Assembly: GCA_038373885.1 (NCBI GenBank)
Contig: JAWZYV010011619.1
Coordinates: 1,860,001 to 1,924,000, forward strand
Source: Cheiracanthium punctorium
Lineage: Eukaryota; Arthropoda; Arachnida; Araneae; Cheiracanthiidae
Reading direction: 5' to 3'
DNA: 64,000 nt
The translations under genes and the position numbers were made by a program. Under the pieces are notes generated by a model. The model did no database searches and was not told the origin of the DNA. It worked only from the letters and a program-made list of their open reading frames with translations. Shown one piece after another: positions 12,433 through 23,798 of this stretch; position 1 is the first letter of the stretch; each line of letters starts with the position of its first letter.

Positions 12433-12655
12433 TTAAGAATATTGACACTAAATATATTACTTTGAATCAAAATAGTTTGTGACATACAAATGAGTCTTTC
12501 GGGTAATGAAAAAAAAAAAAAAAAAGATAAATTATTCTGCTTACTATTCGTACTATTTTGAGCGTTCTATACCTAGAGTTATTTTCTAGAATCGGAAGAT
12601 CATGAAAGGAGAGCTGATGATGGCATAAAAAATCATTTAAAAAATACTAGTTCCA

Positions 12656-13742
12656 CCCAGACAGCACATAAGCTTAAATCAAGCTTGACATTTCTTTGAA
12701 TTTGACGTATTAATACAAGCTTGGCAGTACAATCCATTAGCTTGATTATTGCGCTGTTGGCGCCATCTGTCGCTGTAGGCGAGAAGGGGAATGGACATTG
12801 AAAAGTCTAAGGGGAAGGAATGAATGGATAAGCCCCTCTGAAGTGTAACACGAGGGGAGTTTTAGTTTTATTTACATCTAATTAACATTAGTAATCCCAT
12901 TAACTAATTAATTAGCCCTAAAAATAAATTTTAATATAATTAACACAATTTAGTTAGTTAATATACTTCACTTTATGGGTGGTAGAACCAGGCGGTTTCC
13001 GGCCGCTACAAAATAATTTATCATCAGTCATAAATATACTTGACCATAGAATTAAAAAAAAGTTTCTATATTTCCATATATGGAAATTCTTCAAAATAAA
13101 ATACAATTATAGTACGAAATTGATTTCAAAATCAGTCATTTGTCTCGATTTTGAAAGTTTTAAAACGTGTGCTGATGTTAAGTTTATATTATGTTTATTT
13201 CTCTATTAGTAGAGTCTCTAAATCACACATAACATTATTTTAATTTTGATGCATCCCATGGAAAAATAAAAGAAACAAATAACGCATCGGCCACTTATCA
13301 ATCTGGCCAGAAAACGGCGTGATAACACCCTTACAGTCACTTCAAACTTTAGTCATATCGACCCAACTGAGATTGGCGCAACGGTTAGGACGCTCGCGTC
13401 CTAACCCAAAGGTCCCGGGTTCTATTCTAGCCGCGGACACTTAATGGAAACAGATTAAATTAAATTGAAATTTCGGCGTAGAGGGGGAAATGCGTGGCAA
13501 AATAAAATATGTGAGGCAAGTTCGCCGACCGGCGCCCCGTGCAATTAGGATTTTTTTTTTTTTTTAAGGAAAATTTTTTAAGCTTGAAATGTCAAGCTTA
13601 ATGCAAGCTGGGCAAGTGTAAACTAGAACACTTGATTCAAGCTTGCATTAAGCTTACACGCGTGAAATTTTCAAGCTTAATTCAAGTTTATTGACTTGAT
13701 AAATCAAGCTAAGGTTGATGCAAGTTTGCTGTGCTGTCTGGG
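12656..13742. mobile_element. DNA transposon with AAGCTT-type subterminal repeats
   Basis: The left terminus CCCAGACAGCACA (12656) matches the inverse TGTGCTGTCTGGG ending at 13742. Both subterminal regions are packed with TCAAGCTT/AAGCTTGA motifs in both orientations: at least five on the left within ~100 bp and about ten on the right within ~180 bp. This is typical of transposase-binding subterminal repeats. No transposase is encoded; a 76-codon frame inside has no recognisable domain. A SINE (13372-13566) is nested inside. No clear target duplication is seen, so the superfamily is unassigned. Confidence 0.7.
13372..13566 (+). mobile_element. tRNA-derived SINE family C, nested
   Basis: A tRNA-like head carries an A-box (TGGCGCAACGGTTAGGACG, from about 13374) and a B-box (GGTTCTATTCTAGCC, about 13418). 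These are followed by an unrelated body with 'gaaatttcggcgtagaggg' and 'ccgaccggcgcc', and a T run at 13553-13566. The tRNA part has lost proper arm pairing, so it is a SINE head rather than a functional tRNA gene. Confidence 0.6.
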
Positions 13743-14087
13743 AAAAGTCAGTGATAAATAAAAGTACGGCTCTACTGTAATTAATGCAACTGAGTATTTG
13801 TATAAGATGCAAATAGTGATTCAAATTAACGCTTTCTTAGCAGATCCAGTAATTATGGTTATAAAAATTGATTATTTTTCGAGTCATATTCCGCGCAACC
13901 GCTGGACAGACATCAGAGCCGATTTTGATCGTTGAAAATGACAAAATCAACTTAAATTGCTTACTAATAAGTTGAAGGTCAAATTATATAAAATACTTAA
14001 AATTGTACTTTTCTTGAATTCTTTAATATTTTACTTGATTAGTATCCATATTACGACTTTTTGCACGTTTAAAATTAATAAATACAA

Positions 14088-14128
14088 TTATTATTATTAT
14101 TATTTTATCACCATCATTATTATTATTA

Positions 14129-14162
<34 letters not shown>

Positions 14163-14320
14163 CATTATTGTTATTATCATTATTATTATTATCATTATTA
14201 TTATTACACATAGGTTGTAGTAAACATAATAATAAAACTTAATAAAATAATAAAAACTTTATTATTATTATTATTATTATTATTATCATTATTATCATTA
14301 TTATCATTATTATTATTACA
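14088..14320. repeat. Imperfect (ATT)n microsatellite, two blocks
   Basis: Two runs of ATT/ATC repeats (about 14088-14206 and 14258-14318) are separated by a short unique segment containing TTACACATAGGTTGTAG. That segment recurs after the second block, so the microsatellite and its flank were duplicated together. Polyasparagine and polyisoleucine frames here are artefacts. Confidence 0.9.
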
Positions 14321-15986
14321 CATACGTTGTAGTTGTAAAATAATCCGCATCAATTCCAGTAATACATCACGGATAAAATAATAAAAACTTAATAGCACAC
14401 ATAAAAAAACAAAAGTTACCTGACAAACTTTACAATTGTTTTGGATTTAAAAAAAGAATTCGATCGTCTTCAGCAGCAGCAGCAGTCCACACACAAAAAA
14501 AAAGTACTACCAACTGAAAAAGAAGCCGAAAACAAAACAGAAAACAAAAGCGGAGGGCGAGTTACCAATCGGAGTAAGGAAAACGCAAGAAACCAGGGAG
14601 AATAAGAGAAAGGGGGGGAAGAAGATAGATAAAAATAAAAGTGGGGTGAACTTAATTGTAAGTGGTCTCATCTTTTTCGAACTGAGACAATTAACAAATC
14701 GCACTTGAAAGGTAAAATATGTCGCTCCAAAATAAGAATTCTTGCTATTTTATTATATTTACGTACCCAGAACAAATCACTATATACGAAAATGTTCTGT
14801 ATGACTCTGTTCAAAAAGAAATAAACAATACAATCAACTTATTGGAATCTGTAAATGGCAGTAATCTCATGAAACGAGTAGGAGAAATGCCAAGCTAAGA
14901 TCACTGATTATTTTCATCGGAGAAATAAAAGTTAACCTTAATGGTTTTCGAAAAATACCTCCCACGAAATACTTCTTTTATCAGAGGATATGCTTTTTAA
15001 AAGCATTTATCGCAAAATAGCGTTTCCATTTTGTGGAATTTCATTAAGCTTGGATTCCCCGTCAGAAATGATTTTCTTCAAAATATGATTTTCAAGTTCA
15101 AGCGAGAAAACATCGCCCAATGTCGAAAGTAAATTTCTCGGGAAAAGCAATTAGGATTTGCAAAGTTTAAATTTTTGCAAAAGATTTGACACCAAGATGA
15201 AGAAAACATTTATGAAAAATGCCTCCTGCCAAATGTATTAAGATGACCAAAAAGTATACCTAAAAAATACTCTGCAATGTCAATCATTGCTAAAACGTAA
15301 TGACAAGATTTATGAGATTGTTTTTCTGTTTAGAGAAATAATTGTTAAAATGGTATTATCATTTCTCCTATTGAAATGATGAGCAAGAAAATAATAAAAC
15401 ACCGGAAGGAAAAGCACAAAAAGTGTAACTCTCTCAAAATTATAGCATTTAGAGTATTGAATACATTAAGGGGGACGTTCAGAAGATCAGCGATCACTAG
15501 TATCTATGAAATGGAATTGGGTATAACTTCAATGTACCCTCAATTTGAGAGAGTGTATTTTTGATAAAATTCTCATAGTTATAGAAGGAAATAGGAAATA
15601 AGATACATTAATAACCTTGCGTACTACCTAGACGAAGTTTTGGAGAATATGGCTGTTGAACTTAATTAGCAAAAATGATAATAATTTTAGTAGTTAGTTA
15701 TCTGAAGCACCTGAACTAAGTGCAGTCTTACACTTTTCATTTTTTTTTTATGTTTAACGTCGCAATCCCTCTGCATTTTTTCTTTTTCATTTTCAAAGAC
15801 CTACCTTTTGACAGTCATTGCGCAGTCATTGCAAGTAAAATTTTCTTTACTTACGGCTTTGAATTACTAAATTCAAAAACACATATTTTTTTCCTTAAAA
15901 CAATATTAATGAAAGCAAGATAAGAAATTTGTGTACCTTTTACCTGAGAATTTCCTATTTTTTTCATATTCCCAGCATAGTACATG
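14321..15986. other. AT-rich DNA, nothing recognised
   Basis: No gene, RNA or element boundary could be supported. A short CAG run occurs at about 14475. Confidence 0.4.
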
Positions 15987-16262
15987 CCTCACCATGGCAT
16001 AGTGGGTATGTCACTGAGAATGGTAGACTAGAAGTGTGAAGGTCCCGGGTTCGGGTCCCATCTCGCGTCCGTTGACCTAACCTTTCGGAGTTTTCCGTGG
16101 TTTTCTCCGATAGTTAGCGTAAATATGGGTTAGGGCCCCTTAGAAAGACCCCCCCAAAAAGGGTCCCCTTGTGTTGTCTTACTGATGAGGATTTATAAGC
16201 GGGTTCAGATCCAAGCTCACAAATACGATACACGTGTTCACAATAACAACAACAACAACAAT
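15987..16262 (+). mobile_element. SINE family B, copy 1 (tRNA-derived, CAA-tailed)
   Basis: The tRNA-like head shows an A-box (TGGCATAGTGGGTATG, 15994-16009) and a B-box (GGTTCGGGTCC, 16048-16058). The body contains 'cggagttttccgtggttttctcc', a motif shared by many arthropod SINE cores, and the element ends in (CAA)n at 16243-16262. Reverse-strand relatives are at 19645-19830 and 49900-50145. Transcription would be by RNA polymerase III from the internal A and B boxes. Confidence 0.85.
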
Positions 16263-17068
16263 ATGGTACAAATAGACAGATAAATAACTTCATTATTTCT
16301 ATTGTAATTCTGAGAATTTTGACAGTCAGTGTTTACATTTATTTTCAAAAGGACAAGCCGGATTTATAGAAAAATCAGTTTCTTTTTCTCTTGTAAAGAT
16401 GAAGACTTTTCTAGGCTGAATCAGCACTAATAAAAAAGCAAGAAAGGGGCGCAAACTTTGAAAAACCCGAAACGAAATACACTGGCGATTTTTCGTTTCA
16501 TTGAGACATCCTGCATATTGCATACAAGTAATGGATAAACCAATAAAAATTAAATGCATAAACACTTTATGTCTCAAAAATGGAAATGAAATATACCTTT
16601 TTAGCTCTTTTTTCGAAACATTTTCATTTTCTTAGTATTTTCTGTTAGCTGTTTCCGTTTCCAATTCTTGATGTTGCAGTAATGTTCTTAAGAATCACAT
16701 TTATAAACTCTCACAAGAATTCTGACCTCCAGATAGAAAGAAACGAAAGTTTTTCGAAGTGAGATAGGGCTATAACTTTATAAAGAATATATAAACATAG
16801 GTGACTCAGCGACTCAGCGGTGCATTATTAAATTTACCAGAAAAGCTAATAGCTAATTGTTCTTTTTCTTTAGGAGAATGACTGACCTAGAAATATTTAA
16901 GTTTTTCCACATTTGCTTCATAGAAGAGTGTGAGTAAATGGTAGGAATCTCACTGTTACGCGTACTTATAAAATTAACAAAGGCATGTACCAGTCATTGC
17001 TTTAAATACATCACTTAGCAGCTTGCAAATTTTTAAAGCTTAGTCGTTCACCCAAGGAAAGAATAGCT
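16263..17068. other. AT-rich DNA, nothing recognised
   Basis: No gene or repeat could be supported. Confidence 0.4.
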
Positions 17069-17635
17069 TCTTCTTTATTGTTTGAAAGTATAATCTCTGT
17101 TTCTTGAATATTGTTTGAAAGTGTTATCTCTGTTTCTTGAAAATTGTTTGAATTGTGTTTTCCGTTAAGTTCCCAGTTATTGTTAAGTATGAATGAATTT
17201 ACCCCAGCTAATGATAAAAGCAAACTGAACTAATGAAAGGAAATTTCGCTCACATAATATATTTTATAAGCCTTCCCAAGAAAAAACTGGGTTCTTCTTT
17301 ATTGTTTGAATGTGTTTTCTCTGTTGTTTGAATTGTGTTTTTCATTGTTAAGTTTGTATGAATTATTGATAATAGCAAACTCAACTAATGAAAGGGAATT
17401 TCACTGACATAATATACCGTATAAACCTTCCCAAGAGAAAACGATGTTCTTCTTTATTGTTTTAAAGTGTTTTCTCGGTTGTTTGAATATTGTTTGAATT
17501 GTGTTTTTCATTGTTAAGTTTGTATGAATTTACCGCCGCTATTGATAAAAGCAAACTCAACTAATGAAAAGAAATTTCGCTCACAAAATAAATTATATAA
17601 ACGATCTTAAGAGAAAATTGCGTTCTTCTTTATAA
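17069..17635 (+). repeat. Tandem repeat, three units plus a partial one
   Basis: The phrase TTCTTCTTTATTGTTTGAA starts units at about 17069, 17292, 17447 and (partial) 17623. Within units the sequence runs through 'ttgaattgtgtttt..gttaagtt.gtatgaatt', 'aagcaaactcaactaatgaaag' and 'ttcgctcacataatata'. Spacing varies (about 223, 155 and 176 bp) because of internal deletions and a small extra duplication in the first unit. Confidence 0.8.
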
Positions 17636-17639
17636 ACCG

Positions 17640-19640
17640 ATTTAAAAAGAATCATTTCAAAAGAATTATATCGTCACAATGCTTTCCTGTTATCACATCA
17701 CCCTTTCATGATTTCTGTTGCATGACGCTGTACTATCACGTGCATTTGACAAGAAAAAAATAAAATAAAATAAAAAAAACTGACGCCACAGTGTAAAAAG
17801 GTAAATTTTGATTCCTAGGCGGTGCAGCTGTGTGTTTTTGTTAATCATTCTACCTATATGAATCACCTTTTCGTCTCTTCAACACGAATTCCTCGTTTGC
17901 ACGTTGAACGGTGAACGTGATGCAGCTGCTTTAACAAAAAATTAAGTGCTATTTACAACCCGGGCGCCACCCCACACAGTAAAACCAGATTTTTATCTCG
18001 AAATGGAAATAGGAAGGGTTGTGGAGGATAAAAGTTTCTCATAGAAGGTTCATCTTCTGCAGCTATGGCAGAGTTGGGCAGCATCGCAAATACACGTATT
18101 TGAAAAATTATATTTTCAAATATACATTTGTATTTTGTATTTTCACTGGTAATGAGCTAACTATTTTGAGAATGTAGATTATTCATTAGTTTAATGAGTT
18201 CTATTACGCTTACATCGGAAAACTTAATTTTATTACTTGTAAATATTCGTCCACAAAAGTCTATATTATTAACTATTTTTTACATATTTGATAATTGCCA
18301 TGTTCTGAAATCTGCAATATCGTTCAAAGTATGTTTAATCTTTTTTTTTCTAATACATAATTCATTTAAGTGCCAAATTAGTTTTTCAAAAACAAACAAC
18401 TCGAATTAAATTAGAGAAGTTATTATTCTAAGTATAATGCTTCGCTTATTATTAATAACAACACCTTACATCTGAAATTAACGTATAATTTATTATTCTA
18501 TAACACTGGAATGTTTTTTGGAGAGGGTGTACAAAAATGACAAATGTTTAAAACTGTTTTCTGGTCGCACACTCAATTTCAACCATTCCCTATTAAACGT
18601 ATTTATTTTTCTAATTAACTGACAAAAATGTGTTCTTAAACATTATTTAATTATTTTTAGTCTTTATGATTCTGCATTTCCAGTCAGTCTCTACACTACT
18701 ACCACAAAGTAAAAATGAAAAACTATAATTTCTCTCCATTTATTTACTAAGTGAATCAAATTATTACCCCTTTCGTCGATATATAGAGAGTACATTCTGA
18801 ACAAGTAACTATAGATGCGCATTGTGGTTAATGCACAATTACCCGCCGTTACTTGCTAGCAAATTGTATCAATGGAGATATGAGCTTGTAGCTGCTGCGT
18901 ACTTGAAACAAAACTCCGTTGAAGCATACAGCCATTGTTGCAGATGCTCAACGATTTACGAATCCCGCTTCTCCATTTACACTGGTGTAGAATTAATGGC
19001 CAAGTTTAAGCAAGGAGTTTAGTCACAGTAGCATGCATATTGTGTTAAGTAAATATATAATTCAATATTAGCTTTAAATATACATAGTTTGTTTAACTTA
19101 ACTTGTTTTTTAAACTTTAAGTTTAATTTTAAATTTAATAAATTAAGAATTCTTATTAACAGATGAGGTTTACACCACCGGAACACTCAATTACATCAAA
19201 ATGCAGTCGAATTTCAGATATAGTGACTTGATTGCGAGGATCATATACTTGTTCCAGCTATAAGCATTTTTATCTTCAACTCATTAAAAATGAATTAGAT
19301 TATTATTTTCATAAGTTAAAATTAGATCCTGCGAGCAAAATCTACCATCCTTTTCGAAATCTCAAATTTTACAGATATTTTTTAAATAATCATATAAATA
19401 AGAAGGAACTATAAGTAACTTTAAAATGCAATATTTCGTGAATCAAGTATCGAATGTATTTTAACTTATCTGGGCTACCTAGTAACGAAACGGGGCTTAT
19501 CGAAACTGACTGAAGGGAATTTGTTTCTTACTTTTTTTAATCGCGTATTGTTAACTTGGAATGACTGAAAAGTGTAAATTCAAAAAAGTTCCGTGTTGTG
19601 TAAAGAAAAACCTGCAGGTATCTGCCTAGGGGAAGTGCAT
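17640..19640. other. AT-rich DNA, nothing recognised
   Basis: No gene is supported. A GC-richer patch near 17960 and a short direct TATTTG/CAAATA-rich stretch near 18090-18150 are not interpretable. Confidence 0.4.
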
Positions 19641-19644
19641 AGGA

Positions 19645-19830
19645 CGCAGGTCTTTTTACGGATTTCTAACGCATATCCAATTTATATCTGGAGAAAACTG
19701 CCAAAAAATTCCAAAAGATCGAAGTCCGCTTAATAGTTTAGAACCCTGGGTCTTTACACTAATACCACCTACCACGATCTGTGTCAATCACTGGACTATG
19801 GTAGGTCCCATGCCAATTCAAGAATTTTAA
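19645..19830 (-). mobile_element. SINE family B, diverged copy
   Basis: The complement of 'gaaccctgggtctttacactaataccacctacc...atcactggactatggtagg' corresponds to the tRNA-like head of the SINE at 15987-16262. The rest of the body is decayed and no CAA tail is obvious. Confidence 0.5.
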
Positions 19831-20478
19831 GATAATACGTTTATGAAAACTGATTGTCATCGGCTTTGCAGTTGGCCGAACAAACATTGAATACATGGAA
19901 GAGTGAGGCACTGTCAGAAAATTTCCATTCGTGTCATAATAATGTCCCTCCTTTGATTAAAACAAAAATTAAATACAGGACAATATTTTGACAACTTTTA
20001 GCCTTCATTATATATATTTTTTTCGGAATTTACCTTTATTTTATGCTCTGAAAAAAGTTAATCTTCAAAACATGATCAAGTTGTTACATTGTGAACTTTT
20101 CGTTACACAATGGGGACAGGGATTGGGGTACAGCAGGGCAATGAGTAAGGCGTGTAAAAGTGTTACTTTTTTCGTGTCGTGAGCAGGATGGTGTGGCATG
20201 AAACAAGTTTACAAACAAAACATATAGTGTGCTGAATCAATTTAAATTTGCACAAAATATTTGTTCAATCGTTCAGCCATATAGCATTCCATCATCGCAC
20301 ACCCTATACGTTCTGCGCTGTTTTTCTTATTTTCTTTCTTTTATACTCCTGACCACTGTTTCTCACGGAACTCTCATAATCATAATGAATAAGCGTTGCA
20401 TGGGAAAAGGGAACCTAAGGGTTAACAGACAAACAAAAAATCAGCTTTATTTTAATATAAAACATTGATACGGAAGAC

Positions 20479-20964
20479 AAAAAAGTCCGTAAAAGCTTTA
20501 AAAAATCATTTAAAAAGAATAAATAATGATAGAAAGTTGTGGTTTATACAAATAGGTATAAAAGGTGATCGGAATTTTTTAATGACAGGTAAGTTTTTAG
20601 TTGCAAATGTTACCGATAGGTGGCGCTAACATACGCAATGGAAAGCAAATTTTGTATTAAAAAATATATATATAGGAAATCTCTTATCTTTTCATTGCAA
20701 ACTGTAATGTTGTGTCATGGTGTCATGGTTTGCTCTTTTTTAATGAATTTTTGAAGTTTTCACGAGGTTTTGACGCATTCTGGGTACATAAAAGCTTAAA
20801 AATGCATTAGAAGAAAACACTTAAAAATACAAAATCGCAGTTTGCATGAATGCGATTAGAAAGATTTCAGTTTTTTTATTTTTATTTTTTATTAGAAACT
20901 TTCTTCCCATTGTGCATATCAGCTCCATCTATCGGAAACATTGGGAATTACAAACTTTCTTGTC

Positions 20965-21003
<39 letters not shown>

Positions 21004-21095
21004 GATCTCCTTCTAAACCTATTTGTGCAAACCGCAGTTTTCTATCATTATTTGCCCTTTCAAAGAAATGTTTAAGCGTTTTTACGGACTTTTTG
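20479..21095. mobile_element. MITE with long terminal inverted repeats
   Basis: Arms of about 150 bp pair: left about 20479-20640 and right about 20930-21095. Shared landmarks are AAAAAGTCCGTAAAA at the tips, 'aataatgatagaaa', 'caaataggt', 'gatcgga', 'ttaatgaca' and 'ccgatag.tgg'. The right arm carries a poly-A run (about 20967-21000) absent from the left. The centre is non-coding and the family is unassigned. Confidence 0.7.
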
Positions 21096-22390
21096 GTTAC
21101 CGGGTATTATTATAATTAAATACCAGTTTAAACATTCAACACAGAAGATATGAAAGTACTTTTCAAATGGTAAGACTTGGTAAAAGTTATAACGACGAAA
21201 TCCATTTAAGAGTTACAAAATTATTTGCTGAACGATGTTGGATGATTTTAAAAAATAAAGTAACATGAAATTAGACATTGAATGATAGCAAAATGCTTTC
21301 AAAAATCCATTACATCATTAACTAAGACTGGAAGTCTATTAGAAATGCTAACAGTGTCATTGTTCTTTCTGTACGTCCACAAGTAATATGTTTAAACATA
21401 ATGGGGCACTGCCCCACTGTACCCTCCAAGAAGTGCTTTTAAATCCGAATACTGATGAACTAAATTATGGCTTTTTATCCTAATTTTGAACTTCGAATCA
21501 TGGGGAAAAAAATATCATCCCACTATGCCCCATTTCTCTCAGTCAACATGAGTTAATCACCGGTGATGCGTTTTTTTTACGCCAATTATATCTCTAAAAA
21601 CATTTCAAAAAGCATTCATTTCCCATTACTTAAATACAATTTTTGCATTGTCCAAGAAATTATTGGACAATGTAAAAGAAATTTAATAATACCATTTTTA
21701 TCTATAACATTTCTTTAGCCGATACCAGACTTTTTTTTTAGCTGGTATCGATAGATGTAAATATCTATCGATAAAAAAAAGCTTACACTGACATCCGTTT
21801 TCATTAATTTCTTGTAATTGCATATATTTTCACTGTTTAATTCACTGTACATATAAATTTTAATACAATTTAAGTAAAATATACTTTTTACGACGCTTGA
21901 TTAAAAAAATAATAATCTCAGTTTATGTGTAGTCGTGCACTTTTATGTCTTTTAAACCTAATTAGCTTGAATTTTATTCCATATAAATAAAATGATCGCT
22001 GTCTTTTATCTAAAAAATACAATTTAAATCAATTTAATTATTAATTAAATAATTTTATACAGATTTACTGCAAAAATAGTCGTACAAACCCATCATTAAT
22101 AACTATTATAAATAACATTAAATAACTAGTAGTCTAGTTAAAATTTATTTTTCCTATAAAAAAATCATATTCATTAACACAGTTAATCACATGAAAGAGG
22201 GATTAACTTTAATACCTTACTATAATCAGCTTTTAAATATTTTCTCTTTAATACATTAATAAAACACTTTTTTAAACGAATAGATAAAGGTTCTGAGAGA
22301 AATAATGCTCTCAGGGTTTATGCTGGTTAATTCAGAGATCATCAGTTATACATTATACGATCCTATTAAATAGGTATAAATGTTACTTAC
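21096..22390. other. AT-rich DNA, nothing recognised
   Basis: Only a short local inverted repeat around 21735-21775 (GATACCAG/CTGGTATCGATAG and TCTATCGATA) was noticed. Confidence 0.4.
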
Positions 22391-22650
22391 CCTTATCTTT
22401 GAAGTACAGTTAGCTGCTGCGAGCGCCCTCGCAAATTGCACAGTGAGAGTTAACTTCGCCCACTGAGCTGAGCGCCCGGAACAAAGCGGAATGTTTAGTC
22501 ATTGTAACAGGGAAAATGTTGTCGGCTTTGATAGTGCTTTTGCCTTTCAACTTAAGCTGAATCAAAGCGATGAGTTTATAAAGACAATGCATAAACAATG
22601 GAAACAGAATGTAGTTTGAACAAACAATGAGGGATTACTGTGTCAGAGAC
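22391..22650 (-). other. Possible untranslated or partial exon with splice donor
   Basis: On the minus strand a GC-richer stretch ends in AAGATAAGG followed by GTAAGTAAC, a consensus splice donor at about 22391. A pyrimidine-rich acceptor-like sequence (CTCCCCTGTCTCTGACACAG) lies at about 22648. A TTTATAAA motif at about 22575 could instead be a TATA box. Reading frames across the whole interval are interrupted. It is either a non-coding exon or a chance arrangement, and its relation to the candidate first exon at 27010 is unknown. Confidence 0.25.
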
Positions 22651-23120
22651 AGGGGAGATATTTGTTTTGAACGGCGCCTGATGAAAAGCGTACATTAATT
22701 CAATTTCTGGATCAAATTCCCTGAAGTTATTTTGTTATGAGTTGTCTGAGGAGGAAGTCTTATTTATAAATGCAGTTTCCTGCCGTCTTCGGAAAGCTTT
22801 TATAAGCATTAAAAAAAGAGACAATGGCTACTTTTTATTACAGCGGTAGCTTCTCAAGAACTGTGTCTGAATGAATGGGGTTTTCTGATACACTTTTCTT
22901 ATTAAAATCATTTCAGACTCGTTCTAATAAAAAAATCAAATATTAAATGCACTTTGTATTAATATATATTATTGTGCCGTATAATGTAACAAGTAATAAA
23001 ATGAATAAAACTTTGTAAAATAACGCAAATAAAATATACTTATCAGCTATACACTTGTTCTAGCATCTAGTTCTAGTTCGTGTATCAGACTACACACGTT
23101 TCGATCAAAAAAATTCGATG
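22651..23120. other. AT-rich DNA, nothing recognised
   Basis: No gene or repeat could be supported. Confidence 0.4.
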
Positions 23121-23305
23121 TTCTTCAGTAGAAATAGAATTCCATACACAGACTAGGCCTGGGGGATTTTCTTCAGTAGCAGTAAAAGTCGATACACAGA
23201 CAGACTGGGACTGGGGGATCTTCTTCGGTAGCAGTGGAAGTCCATACACAGAATGGAAATTCCTCTGTCCTGGTCCATGTATGAACTTCTACTGCTACTG
23301 AAAGA
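23121..23305 (+). repeat. Short tandem repeat, ~50 bp unit, with inverted end
   Basis: Three units begin at about 23121, 23169 and 23221 with TTCTTCAGTAG, each followed by 'ag.ccatacacaga' and the first two by 'ctgggggat'. The array closes with CTACTGCTACTGAAAG (about 23290), an inverted copy of the unit start, so the block can fold back on itself. Confidence 0.6.
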
Positions 23306-23765
23306 TAGAAACGCGTGTATAGTTCAATACGAGTTTTTAATGTGTTATTTTACATCGTTTTATTTATTTAATCGTTTAAACACCAGTTTCTTTTGAGTGT
23401 TTTAGGTTAACACAAGAGATATAGTTTCACGAAATTATCTATTGGCTACAAAGAATGAACAAACAATTAAAAACAAGATCGATAAATTAATATCTGTAAT
23501 CAAGGATTACAAAATAATGATCTCCGTAGAAAATGGTGTATGTAGCTTACATAGTCCTTTTACAGGATCACTTAAAAAAATTCCAATACATTACGATCCA
23601 TGGCAGTTAAGACGTTCATCCACTTCAAGCTCAATACAATATGTACAGTATATACTCTTTCACTACAGCTTATTTTAAAGTTCTTCCCCAAGATCTCGCA
23701 AAATTGCATTCATATTGATATGCAACTTTTTAAGATTATCCCCAAAATCTCGCAAAATTTGACTC

Positions 23766-23798
<33 letters not shown>

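Noticed and set aside
14023..14398. Poly-Asn and poly-Ile open frames.
   Set aside because: They are translations of the ATT microsatellite.
18063..18160. GCAGAGTTGGGCAGCATCGC considered as a hAT-like terminus.
   Set aside because: No matching inverted end or 8-bp target duplication was found downstream.
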